The notes under the pieces: model-generated
Seen by the model: the letters and a program-made list of their open reading frames with translations, nothing else
What the model was told of the DNA's origin: nothing
The model's database searches: none
Shown here: positions 1 through 6,983 of the stretch, one piece after another
Numbering within the stretch: position 1 is the stretch's first letter
How the letters are laid out: each line of letters opens with the position of its first letter
Source: Elusimicrobiota bacterium
Lineage (GTDB): Bacteria > Elusimicrobiota > Elusimicrobia > UBA1565 > UBA9628
Assembly (NCBI GenBank): GCA_027327915.1
Contig: DAHVWT010000007.1
Coordinates: 1 to 38,283, forward strand
Direction: 5' to 3'
DNA length: 38,283 bases
Translations under genes and position numbers: made by a program

Positions 1-38
1 ATATTTGGGGCTCATTCTGTATTGGAAAAGACTAGCCG

Positions 39-67
39 TTGCAAGTTGGGAGACAACCCTCTATACT
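39..67 (+). promoter_or_regulatory. Sigma70-like promoter of the PLD gene
   Basis: TTGCAA at 39-44 and TATACT at 62-67 are separated by 17 nt, the ideal sigma70 spacing; the -10 matches consensus at 5 of 6 positions. The ATG at 79 lies 11 nt after the -10 box, so the predicted leader is only about 5 nt. This argues for the start at 79 over the upstream in-frame TTG at 22. Prediction from sequence only. Confidence 0.55.
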
Positions 68-78
68 CATTGCGCCCG

Positions 79-1290
79 ATGAGAAACCTCTTTGAGGATG
101 ACCCGCTTTCGGCGGACGAGCCCCAGCCTCCCCTGCCCTCCGGCGGTCAGGCGGCTGGGCGGACTGGAGCCGGGACGCTCTCCATCCGCTATGGGGACCG
201 CTACCTGCCGGGCAATCGTCTGGAGCTCTACGGAAACGGCGGGGAGGCGTTCGGGGAGATGCTCCGGACGATCGCGGCCGCTCGGGAGACGGTGCATCTC
301 GAAACCTACCGCCTCGCAAGCGACAAAACCGGCTGGCGCTTCTGCGAGGCTCTCTGCGCCAAGGCGAAAGACGTCCAGGTGCGGCTTATCTACGATTCGT
401 TGGGCTCGCGCGGCATCTCCGCCGAGATGATCACGCGCCTTCGCAACAGCGGCGTCCAGCTGCTGGAGTATCATCCGGTTTCACCGTGGCGTTCCCGCGG
501 GGCCTGGGGGCGGAGGGACCACCGCAAGATTCTGGCCGTCGACGGCCGCATCGCCTTCGCGGGAAGCCTCAATATCTCGGATGTGCATGTGCCCGCCTCG
601 GAGGGAGGGCAGGGCTGGCGCGACGCCCACGTCAAGGTGGAGGGGCGCGCGGCGCGGGAGATCGACGCCCTCTTTCGCGAGGTTTGGACCCAGGTGACGG
701 GGCGTTCCTTCGACTTGGCTCCCGTCCCGTCGACGGTCGGAAATTCCTACGTCTGGCCCGCGGCGAACCAGGAGATCCTCCACCGCTACCACATCCGATC
801 GAGCTATCTAGCCGCGATCCGCTCCGCGCGAAAAGAAGTGCTGCTCGCCCACGCTTATTTCCTTCCGGACCAGAGATTCCGCCGGGCGCTCGCCTCGGCG
901 GCGCTGCGTGGGGTGTCGGTGCGGATCCTCGTTCCTGGCGCTTCCGACGTTCCGCCGGTTTGGTATGCCTCGCGCGCCGGCTACGGGACGCTGCTGCGCC
1001 GCGGGGTGAGGCTTTTTGAGTGGCAGGGCCCCATCCTTCATTCGAAAGTCGCGGTCGTCGACCGGCTGTGGACGGCGATCGGGTCCTACAACATCGACCA
1101 CCGCAGCCTCCGCCACAACCTCGAGCTTAACCTCCACGTCCTCGACGCGGAGTTCGCCTCGCGAGTCGCCGAGATCGTCGAGGGAGACATGGGCCGCTCG
1201 ACCGAGATCACTCGGGATAAATGGCGTCTGCGCGGATGGTCTCACCGCGCTTTCGAGAGATTCTTCGCCATGTTTCGGTACCTCTTTTGA
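79..1290 (+). CDS. Phospholipase D family protein, cardiolipin synthase-like
   Basis: The protein has two HKD (HxKx4D) motifs, the hallmark of the PLD superfamily: DHRKILAVDG and, about 173 residues later, LHSKVAVVDR. Each is followed by the usual G-S-x-N-I-[SD] segment (GSLNIS, GSYNID). Family knowledge: the two motifs form one active site that transfers phosphatidyl groups through a phosphohistidine. Cardiolipin synthases of the Cls type have this architecture. No membrane helix precedes the catalytic part, so it resembles ClsB-like soluble or peripheral enzymes. The reading frame is open to the window edge, with a TTG at 22, but a good promoter at 39-67 favours ATG 79 (403 residues). Its stop overlaps the start region of the diguanylate cyclase gene. 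Substrate is inferred; a nuclease or other phosphatidyltransferase is possible. Confidence 0.8.
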   Translation: MRNLFEDDPLSADEPQPPLPSGGQAAGRTGAGTLSIRYGDRYLPGNRLELYGNGGEAFGEMLRTIAAARETVHLETYRLASDKTGWRFCEALCAKAKDVQVRLIYDSLGSRGISAEMITRLRNSGVQLLEYHPVSPWRSRGAWGRRDHRKILAVDGRIAFAGSLNISDVHVPASEGGQGWRDAHVKVEGRAAREIDALFREVWTQVTGRSFDLAPVPSTVGNSYVWPAANQEILHRYHIRSSYLAAIRSARKEVLLAHAYFLPDQRFRRALASAALRGVSVRILVPGASDVPPVWYASRAGYGTLLRRGVRLFEWQGPILHSKVAVVDRLWTAIGSYNIDHRSLRHNLELNLHVLDAEFASRVAEIVEGDMGRSTEITRDKWRLRGWSHRAFERFFAMFRYLF

Positions 1291-2099
1291 ATATACCGGC
1301 CTGGAACCGCCGCAAGGCCGATGCCGAGGCGGCGCGTGGAGGCCCGGGCCTCCCGCACTATGTCCTTTACCCGGCGATCGGCTTTCTCCTGGGCCTTGGC
1401 TCGCCGGTCGGCGCCTTTCTCATGCGCTACTATCTGGCGGAGCCGATCCTGAAGCTCCTTTGGATGCGCCACGAGATGGAATACAACGCCCTCTTTTACG
1501 TCTACATGGGCGTCGGGACGGCGTTCTCGTTCGTCCTCTTTGGCTATGTGCTCGGGCTTCGCTCCGAACGTCAGCGCGTGCGCAACCGGGTGCTTGACGC
1601 CCGCGTGAGGGACCTGCACTTGAAATCCGTGACCGACGCCCTCACCGGGGCGTTCAGCCACGGCTACATGCAGGAGATCCTCGAACTCGAGCTGCAGAAG
1701 GCGCTGACCGAGAAGTCGCCTCTCTCCGTCGTCATGCTCGACATCGATGACTTCAAGCGCATCAACGACACCCATGGCCATCTCTTCGGCGACCGCGTGA
1801 TCCGGGAGGCGGTGGAGGCGATCTCGACCAGCATCCGCGACCGGGACATCCTGGGCCGCTATGGCGGCGACGAGTTCGTGGTGGTGATGCCCGGCGCCGG
1901 ACGCGAGGTGGCGGCCCAGGTGGCCGAACGCATCCATCGCGCGATCGGAGGATCGGGCGCGCTCATCACGGTGAGCGTCGGGACGGCCACTTATGACGGC
2001 CAGGACGGCGCCCAGGCGGCGGACCTTTTGACCCGAGCCGACGAGAACCTCTACCGAGCCAAGCGCGCCGGGAAGAACCGCGCGGTGGGGGAGACGTAG
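1287..2099 (+). CDS. Membrane-anchored diguanylate cyclase (GGDEF)
   Basis: C-terminal GGDEF domain with an intact signature (RYGGDEFVVV), the metal-binding motif LDIDDFKRIND, and an inhibitory I-site RDRD exactly five residues before GGDEF. It should therefore make c-di-GMP from two GTP and be product-inhibited. Two hydrophobic segments precede it (YPAIGFLLGLGSPVGAFLM and YVYMGVGTAFSFVLFGYVLGL) with a short linker, so the catalytic domain faces the cytoplasm; no sensory domain is recognisable. Start is uncertain: ATG 1221 or 1236 would overlap the PLD gene by 55-70 nt. TTG 1287 gives a TTGA 4-nt overlap, matching the ATGA/GTGA overlaps common in this genome, and is chosen here. The overlap implies co-translation with the PLD gene. 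A hairpin terminator follows the stop. Confidence 0.85.
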   Translation: MNIPAWNRRKADAEAARGGPGLPHYVLYPAIGFLLGLGSPVGAFLMRYYLAEPILKLLWMRHEMEYNALFYVYMGVGTAFSFVLFGYVLGLRSERQRVRNRVLDARVRDLHLKSVTDALTGAFSHGYMQEILELELQKALTEKSPLSVVMLDIDDFKRINDTHGHLFGDRVIREAVEAISTSIRDRDILGRYGGDEFVVVMPGAGREVAAQVAERIHRAIGGSGALITVSVGTATYDGQDGAQAADLLTRADENLYRAKRAGKNRAVGET

Positions 2100-2101
2100 G
2101 C

Positions 2102-2124
2102 CAAGCCCGCCGGGGCTTGTTCTT
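2102..2124 (+). terminator. Probable intrinsic terminator after the GGDEF gene
   Basis: Perfect 7-bp stem CAAGCCC / GGGCTTG (2102-2108 and 2113-2119) with loop GCCG, followed by the T-rich TTCTT. It sits just downstream of the GGDEF stop and in the 26-nt gap between convergent genes. The T tract is short, so strength is uncertain. Confidence 0.5.
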
Positions 2125-2125
2125 G

Positions 2126-2722
2126 CTAACGCGTAAAAAAACTCAAAAGCGTATCGCCGTATTTTTCCTCGCGCGCGAGCTTGAACCCGGGAGGCGCGAG
2201 AAGAGGATCCCGGAGGTGGTGCTGAACGACGGCGATTCCATCGGGCGCCAGCAGAGTCGAGCCGGCCAGGGACGCCAGGGCGAGGTTCCCGAGGGATAGA
2301 GGCCGCCTCTCCCGGTCCTTGTAGGGCGGGCCCATGAAGATGATGTCGAATGAAGCAACGCCCGACCGGTGGACGATCCAGGAGGGATCTCCCGTGGCGT
2401 CGCCCACAAGGGCCTTGGCGCGATCGACGAGCCCCAGCATCGATAGGTTGCGCTCGATCGCCTCGATCGCCACATTCTCCTTTTCGACGAAGACGGCGAC
2501 GCGCGCGCCGCGGGAAAGCGCTTCGATTCCGACCGCGCCCGAACCGGAGAATAGATCGAGGAAGGCGGCTCCGGGGAGGCGGGGAGTCAGGATGTCGAAA
2601 AGGGACTTCTTGATCCGGCCGCTCAAAGGCCTCAGCCACGGCGCCGCGGGAGAGGCCAGCGTCCTGCCCCGCAGGGTCCCGGCGAGCACCCTCAAATCCA
2701 GGCGGCCGAGTTTCGAACTCAT
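2126..2722 (-). CDS. rsmD: 16S rRNA (guanine966-N2)-methyltransferase RsmD-like
   Basis: Small Rossmann-fold methyltransferase of RsmD size. It begins with the family signature LRVLAGTLRGRTL, then RPLSGRIKKSLFDIL (family RPTTDRVREALFNIL), the SAM-binding motif FLDLFSGSGAVGIEALSRGA, and FVEKENVAIEAIERN. RsmD methylates N2 of G966 in 16S rRNA on the assembling 30S subunit. Oddities: catalytic motif IV, normally DPPF/Y, reads GPPY (Gly codon at 2330-2332), and the conserved Asp of the RPTTDR box is also Gly. It may be an altered or weak enzyme. ATG 2722 is chosen because homology starts just after it; a TTG at 2731 is also in frame. Convergent with the GGDEF gene, divergent from the receiver-MBL gene. 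Confidence 0.85.
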   Translation of the reverse strand: MSSKLGRLDLRVLAGTLRGRTLASPAAPWLRPLSGRIKKSLFDILTPRLPGAAFLDLFSGSGAVGIEALSRGARVAVFVEKENVAIEAIERNLSMLGLVDRAKALVGDATGDPSWIVHRSGVASFDIIFMGPPYKDRERRPLSLGNLALASLAGSTLLAPDGIAVVQHHLRDPLLAPPGFKLAREEKYGDTLLSFFTR

Positions 2723-2788
2723 CACTTGCAAGCGTAGACAATTTCAGGCTTTAATGTCCCGTCTTAAATTGGGAATATAGGCGAACGT

Positions 2789-4045
2789 ATGCCGCGCAGG
2801 GCCGTCGTCGTTGAAGACGATCATATCGCTGGGGAGCTCGCGAAGAGCCTACTCACCCAAGCCGGCTACGAGGTCGTTTCGTTTGTCCGGGGCGACGCGA
2901 GCGTCCTTGCCGCGATCGCCGAGCGCAAGGCCGAACTCGTCATTCTCGACATCCTCATGCCCGGGGAGGACGGGCTCACGCTCTGCCATCGCATCAAGGG
3001 CGATCCCTCCCTGAGGGCCTGCAAGGTGATCGTCGTCTCGGGAAAGTCGTTCGAGGCCGACCGCCTGCGCGCGCACCGCTGCGGCGCCGATTTTTTTATC
3101 GAAAAGCCTTTCGATCCGTCGTCATTTTCGAGATTGGTGGAGGAAGTCATGTCGGGGACGCTCAGCCTTCAAGCGGGAACGATCCCGGAGATCCCGGAGT
3201 CCACGCGCCCGGAACTGCGACTCTCGGTCTGGGGCTGTCGAGGGCCGGGGGCGGCTTCCGGCTCCGCGCGTTACGGCTCCCGCAGCTCCTGCGTCTCGGT
3301 CGAATGGGAAGGAGGTTTTTGCATTTTCGACGCGGGAAGCGGCATACTCGACTGCGGCGAGGAACTTGCGCGCCGCGGAACGCCTCCCGAAATTTGGCTG
3401 TTTTTGAGCCATTTCCACCGCGACCACGTCGAGGGGCTGGGAGCCTTCCTCGCCCGCCTCCCGCCCGGCACGAACGTCCGTCTCGGGGCGTCCAAGGACC
3501 CGGATCGCACTCTCGCTTCGCAGGTCGAGGCGGCGGTGTCCCTCTCCGCGACGGGGCCGATCGGAGCGTCGGTCGAGATCTATGAAATGAAGGAGGAGCG
3601 ATACGAGGTGTTCCCCGGCGTCGCCCTAGCCGCCTTCTACACGAACCACCCCGGACAGACGCTCGGATTCTCCCTCAAGGCCCGTGGAAAAAAGCTTGTC
3701 TATTGTCCCGACAGCGAGCTCTACGGCGAGGAGGCGACGGCCTTCGAGGATTACGACGACAAGCTCGCGCGATCCTGCGACGGGGCGGACCTTCTCATCC
3801 ACGACGGAGCGCATGCGGCGACGGAGCATCTCTCGCTCAAGATGAGCGGACACTCGAGCGCCCTCGACGCCGTGGAGTTCGCGGGTAAGCATGGCATCGG
3901 CAAACTCCTTGTCTTTCACCATGACGGCCGGCGCTCCGATGAGGATTTGGACCGCTTCGCGATGGACGCGGGAGCGAAGGCCCGGACTAAAAATTTTCCG
4001 CTGTCTCTGGCCTTTGCCCGCTGCGGCCTCAAACTGGGGATTTAA
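2789..4045 (+). CDS. Response-regulator receiver fused to metallo-beta-lactamase-fold hydrolase
   Basis: Residues 1-120 are a CheY-like receiver: acidic pocket EDD at 9-11, phospho-acceptor Asp54 (VILDILMPG) and Lys106 (IEKPF). Residues about 143-418 are an MBL-fold hydrolase of the PhnP/COG1235-like group. It opens WGCRGPG, then FDAGSGI, the metal motif HFHRDH (His208, His210, Asp212, His213), further candidate ligands His287 and Asp308, IHDGAHA, and a C-terminal HHDGRRSDEDLD. All catalytic features look intact. This appears to be a response regulator whose output is enzymatic hydrolysis, not DNA binding; phosphorylation would control a phosphodiesterase-like activity. No histidine kinase is adjacent. 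A -10-like TATAGG (2776-2781) lies 7 nt before the ATG, without a clear -35. Substrate unknown; a cyclic nucleotide is one possibility given the nearby GGDEF gene. Confidence 0.85.
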   Translation: MPRRAVVVEDDHIAGELAKSLLTQAGYEVVSFVRGDASVLAAIAERKAELVILDILMPGEDGLTLCHRIKGDPSLRACKVIVVSGKSFEADRLRAHRCGADFFIEKPFDPSSFSRLVEEVMSGTLSLQAGTIPEIPESTRPELRLSVWGCRGPGAASGSARYGSRSSCVSVEWEGGFCIFDAGSGILDCGEELARRGTPPEIWLFLSHFHRDHVEGLGAFLARLPPGTNVRLGASKDPDRTLASQVEAAVSLSATGPIGASVEIYEMKEERYEVFPGVALAAFYTNHPGQTLGFSLKARGKKLVYCPDSELYGEEATAFEDYDDKLARSCDGADLLIHDGAHAATEHLSLKMSGHSSALDAVEFAGKHGIGKLLVFHHDGRRSDEDLDRFAMDAGAKARTKNFPLSLAFARCGLKLGI

Positions 4046-4175
4046 GAAGGCTCCCGGCTTCCAGGAGAGCTCGGCGGCGGATGAAGGTTTGAAGAGAACG
4101 GCAGCCGAGACGTTTTGCGTCCTCGAAGGCCCTCTCGTATCCCAAGCGGGTCGGGAGATGAAGCCCCGGCAGCAT
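4029..4175 (-). pseudogene. Truncated endonuclease IV (Nfo)-like remnant, 48 codons
   Basis: A 48-codon frame starts at an ATG overlapping the PKS stop (TGATG at 4177-4173), the arrangement expected of a coupled downstream gene. Its first 31 residues, MLPGLHLPTRLGYERAFEDA followed by KRLGCRSLQTF, resemble the N-terminus of deoxyribonuclease IV/AP endonuclease TIM barrels (G-x-H, A-F-E-x-A, L-G-C-x-x-x-Q-x-F). After that similarity stops and the frame ends inside the 3' end of the convergent receiver-MBL gene. I read it as the leftover 5' end of an nfo-like gene lost by deletion. It could instead be a chance match or a short expressed peptide. Similarity judged by eye only. Confidence 0.35.
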
Positions 4176-5239
4176 CAGAGGAAGCGCAGCAGGCTCATTT
4201 CGCAGGAAAACCCAGGCCCCATGGCCGTTAAAAGCGCGTGCGAGCCCGCTTGGGGACGCCGTAATCGGAGCGCCTCTTCCAGGATGAAGAGGACGGAAGC
4301 CGAGGAGAGGTTGCCGAAGCGCCGCAGACTGTCGCGGCTGAGGCGGGTGTCCTCGCAAGAGAGCCCGAGCGCCCGTTCGAAAGATTCAATGATCTTGAGG
4401 CTTCCGGGATGCAGAAGGAATAGATCGACATCCTGAAGGCCAAGGCCCTGGCTTTTGAGGAACGGCTCCACGGCTTGGCGCGCGTTCTCCTCGACGACGC
4501 GCATGGCGTCAGGGGAGAGGAGAAGCCGCATGCCCCGTTCCGTGAAATCCCAACCCATGACGTGCAGGGAGTCGGGAATGAGAAAGCTCGCGGAGGCGAC
4601 GACCTCGGCTACGGGCCGGCCGACCTCGGCGTCGGGGCCCGCGAGAAGGACCGTCGCGGCGCCGTCGCCGAAGAGGGCGGCGGACACGATCTTGAGGAGG
4701 GTCGGTTCCGCCGGGTCGAAACAGAGGCTGCAGAGTTCGGCCGACAGCACGGCGGCGACGCCCTCCGGCCGTCCGCGCAGGAACTCGGCCGCCCGCGCAA
4801 GCCCCACGGCGCCCCCCGCGCATCCCGCGCCGAAGATAGGGGTGCGCGCCATGGAGCGCGGGAGCGACATCTCCTGGGCAAGCCGGGCCTCGAGGCTCGG
4901 CGTCGCAAGCCCCGTCGTGGTCACGGAGACGAGATGGGAGAGGGCGTCCAAGGAAAGTCCGGCGCGTTCCGCGCAAGAGCGTAGGGCCGCTCCTGAGAGC
5001 GCGAGGGCGTGCCTGAGGTAGGCGTTGTTGCGCGTCTCGAATCCGTTGCTTTCAAGATAAAACGGGAGCGGTTCCGCCAGGTAGCGCTCGGCGACTCCCG
5101 CATTTTCGAAGATGCCTCGATGGGCGGGGCCGCGCATGAGATCCGGGAAAGCCACGGCGCAGGCTTCGAGGATTTCCTGTTGGGTGTAGCGCCGCGCGGG
5201 CAACGCCGTCGCGGCGGCGAGGATTTTCGGTTGCTTCAT
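4175..5239 (-). CDS. Type III polyketide synthase (chalcone/stilbene synthase family)
   Basis: 354-residue thiolase-fold enzyme with the type III PKS triad: Cys140 in FGAGCAGG, His277 in LLHPGS, Asn310 in RFGNLSSASV. Spacing (137 and 33 residues) is close to plant chalcone synthase (139 and 33), and the C-terminal AMGPGFSCEM matches the family GxGPG loop. Such enzymes extend acyl-CoA starters with malonyl-CoA and cyclise the product; bacterial members often make alkylresorcinols or alkylpyrones from long fatty acyl starters. Start MKQPKILAAA is chosen by homology; upstream in-frame codons run into the nudix gene. It is the last intact gene of the long minus-strand run, 32 nt after the nudix gene and close to an LpxL-like acyltransferase, which fits a membrane phenolic lipid. 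Product is inference. No tailoring methyltransferase or hydroxylase is adjacent. Confidence 0.85.
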   Translation of the reverse strand: MKQPKILAAATALPARRYTQQEILEACAVAFPDLMRGPAHRGIFENAGVAERYLAEPLPFYLESNGFETRNNAYLRHALALSGAALRSCAERAGLSLDALSHLVSVTTTGLATPSLEARLAQEMSLPRSMARTPIFGAGCAGGAVGLARAAEFLRGRPEGVAAVLSAELCSLCFDPAEPTLLKIVSAALFGDGAATVLLAGPDAEVGRPVAEVVASASFLIPDSLHVMGWDFTERGMRLLLSPDAMRVVEENARQAVEPFLKSQGLGLQDVDLFLLHPGSLKIIESFERALGLSCEDTRLSRDSLRRFGNLSSASVLFILEEALRLRRPQAGSHALLTAMGPGFSCEMSLLRFL

Positions 5240-5271
5240 GGAAGACCGGCCGACGGGTCTATTTGACCGCC

Positions 5272-5739
5272 CTAGAGGAGCGACCAGGTTCTGGCGAGAC
5301 GGATGGCGAGGCCGGCGGTCACTCGAACTTCCTGGCGCACATGGCCTCCCTTGAGATCCGCCAAGTCGTGCCATCGCCGCGCTCCGTGCTCCCTGGGACT
5401 GATCTTGAGTCGTCCATTGATCGGGCGGCAGACGTAGATGAGATCGAGATGCTGGGGATGCGAAGGGATTTCCTCGAGCTGGATGTGAAATGGCGCTGGA
5501 AGGAAGCTGACGCCCGGGCTTTTTGACCGGAGCCGCCGCGGCGCCAGGATGGCGGCCTCATAGCCCGTTTCTTCCCGTATTTCCCGGAGCAGCGCCTCGT
5601 GGGGAAGCTCGCCGGGCTCGAGATGCCCTCCGGGCGGGAGCCACATGCGAAGCTTCTTGTGCCAAAGGAGGAGGGTCTTGCCGTCGCGCACGACGTAGCC
5701 GGTCACGACAAGATGCCGACGGGAGGCAGGTTTCAACAT
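5272..5739 (-). CDS. Nudix hydrolase
   Basis: 155-residue protein with a perfect Nudix box GX5EX7REUXEEXGU at residues 38-60 (GHLEPGE, REIREETGY). The family hydrolyses nucleoside diphosphates linked to another moiety, with Mg2+ bound by the box glutamates. An aromatic/proline stretch (MWLPPGGHLEPGE) precedes the box, and the C-terminal half carries the usual beta strands (LDLIYVCRP). The start ATG at 5739 lies 7 nt inside the 3' end of the lpxL-like gene, implying coupling. The substrate cannot be deduced; dNTP, NDP-sugar or CoA-type substrates are all possible. Position between an acyltransferase and a PKS that uses acyl-CoA makes a CoA-ester or NDP-lipid role conceivable but unproven. Confidence 0.82.
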   Translation of the reverse strand: MLKPASRRHLVVTGYVVRDGKTLLLWHKKLRMWLPPGGHLEPGELPHEALLREIREETGYEAAILAPRRLRSKSPGVSFLPAPFHIQLEEIPSHPQHLDLIYVCRPINGRLKISPREHGARRWHDLADLKGGHVRQEVRVTAGLAIRLARTWSLL

Positions 5740-6683
5740 GGAATGCTTCTGACTTTCCGAGGAAGTATCTGTTGATGGTTGAGATCCGACTCCCAAACGG
5801 CGTTCTTGAAGCGGCGGTGGACCCAGAGCCATTCCTGCGGCCTTTGGCGAATCCAGCCCTCCACGCGGGAAACGAACTCCTGGGTCAGGGCCTCGGGCGT
5901 TTGGGGCAGGGAGGAATAGTCGATTTCAGGCTCCAACGTGACATGGATCATCCCATCCGGACCGCGCTCCTGGCGCACGGGAATGACGGCGGGCTTGAAG
6001 CGCAAGGCCAGGACTCCGACGATTCCCAGCGTCGCGACCGTCGCGGTCAAAAACCGCGCCGGGACCGCCGCCTGGGAGGACTCATATTGGTCGAGGACGA
6101 AGCCCACGGACTCCCCGTTCTTGAGAGCCTTCACGATGATGCCCATGATCCGGGAGCCGTATGCGGAGCGCACGCCGCAGGCCTCCCGTGTTCCGACGAT
6201 TTTTCGGTTGAGCCACTCGGGTTTGAGATGGCGGGTGGCCATGGTGAGAGGGACGACGCCCCGTTGAGCCGCCTCGACGACCATGAACTCCCAATTGGCT
6301 AGGTGCGCCGAAATGAAGAGAACTCCGCGCCCCCGCGCCTGGGCCGCCTTCCAGTGCTCCAAGCCATGGAGACGGGCGTTCTTGCGTACGTAAGAACGGT
6401 AATGCGAGGGGAAAGGCGAGAAGAGATGGAGGATTTCAAGCGCCAAGGCGCCATAATGGGCGTAGTTCTCCCTTAGGATGGCGGCGCGCTCCTCGGGAGA
6501 TAATTCAGGAAGGCAGCGGCGCATGTTTTCCTCGGCGATCGGGCGGCGTTTGCGGTCGAAGCGTCGAAGCCCCGAGCCTATCGCGGCTCCAAGACGCAGC
6601 TCGACGCCGCGCGGCAGCAGCGTCACCGCGAAGCCCGCAAGGCCCAGGACGGCGCGCAGGAGAAGGGAGAGAAGGGGGTCCAA
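5733..6683 (-). CDS. LpxL/HtrB-family lysophospholipid/lipid A acyltransferase
   Basis: 316-residue inner-membrane acyltransferase of the LpxL/LpxM/HtrB family, which adds secondary acyl chains to lipid A on the cytoplasmic face. Seen: an N-terminal hydrophobic segment (LLSLLLRAVLGLAGFAVTLL), the RRPIAEENMRRC-like region typical of the family, the HX4E catalytic motif at 127-132 (SAHLANWEF), and C-terminal PQEWLWVHRRFK, matching the family P-E-x-W-x-W-x-H-R-R-[FW]-K signature. It starts at TTG 6683, directly abutting the TAA stop of the upstream small gene, and overlaps the nudix start by 7 nt. Presence implies lipid A or a related acylated envelope glycolipid. The exact acceptor cannot be told from sequence. 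Confidence 0.87.
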   Translation of the reverse strand: MDPLLSLLLRAVLGLAGFAVTLLPRGVELRLGAAIGSGLRRFDRKRRPIAEENMRRCLPELSPEERAAILRENYAHYGALALEILHLFSPFPSHYRSYVRKNARLHGLEHWKAAQARGRGVLFISAHLANWEFMVVEAAQRGVVPLTMATRHLKPEWLNRKIVGTREACGVRSAYGSRIMGIIVKALKNGESVGFVLDQYESSQAAVPARFLTATVATLGIVGVLALRFKPAVIPVRQERGPDGMIHVTLEPEIDYSSLPQTPEALTQEFVSRVEGWIRQRPQEWLWVHRRFKNAVWESDLNHQQILPRKVRSIPC

Positions 6684-6971
6684 TTAATCGGCGACGGAGG
6701 CTGCTGCCGTGGCGGAACGTCCGGGGCCGGTGGGTCCGCCGCGCGGGCTCAAACCCAACCCGAATTTTTGCGAGGATTCGATCTCGAGCAGAAGGTCCTC
6801 TACGGAGCTTCTCAGGGGGATGCGCTGAGCGGCCTTCCTTTCGAAGGCGAGACGAAGGGCGCCGAAAGGATCCCAGGAATTGAGCGGACCCTCCAAGAGA
6901 GGCGTTAGGATGAAGCCGATGCCGAGGAAGCCGCTGGCGAGAGTGGCGAGAAAATGGAATAGAGAATGCAT
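6684..6971 (-). CDS. Small membrane protein of unknown function
   Basis: 95-residue predicted protein I do not recognise. The first 27 residues form one hydrophobic helix (HFLATLASGFLGIGFILTPLL), followed by a polar, partly charged middle (SSVEDLLLEIESSQKF) and a low-complexity Gly/Pro/Ala tail. It starts at ATG 6971, 12 nt after the CDF exporter stop, and its stop directly abuts the TTG start of the lpxL-like gene. This position and spacing, with no gap on either side, favour a real gene. It could be a membrane accessory factor of its neighbours, but nothing in the sequence proves that. Confidence 0.55.
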   Translation of the reverse strand: MHSLFHFLATLASGFLGIGFILTPLLEGPLNSWDPFGALRLAFERKAAQRIPLRSSVEDLLLEIESSQKFGLGLSPRGGPTGPGRSATAAASVAD

Positions 6972-6983
6972 AAAGACGGTATT

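Noticed and set aside
1242-2741. 499-codon minus-strand frame spanning the GGDEF gene and rsmD
   Set aside because: Opposite or out of frame with two well-supported genes; Arg/Pro/Gly-rich without motifs.
2774-2781. Promoter for the receiver-MBL gene (AATATAGG, 7 nt before the ATG)
   Set aside because: The -10-like box fits the short-leader pattern but no acceptable -35 or TGn extension was found, so it is not listed as a feature.
4051-4067. Imperfect hairpin after the receiver-MBL gene (CTCCcGG ctt CCaGGAG)
   Set aside because: It has a mismatch and no following T tract, so a terminator call is not supported.
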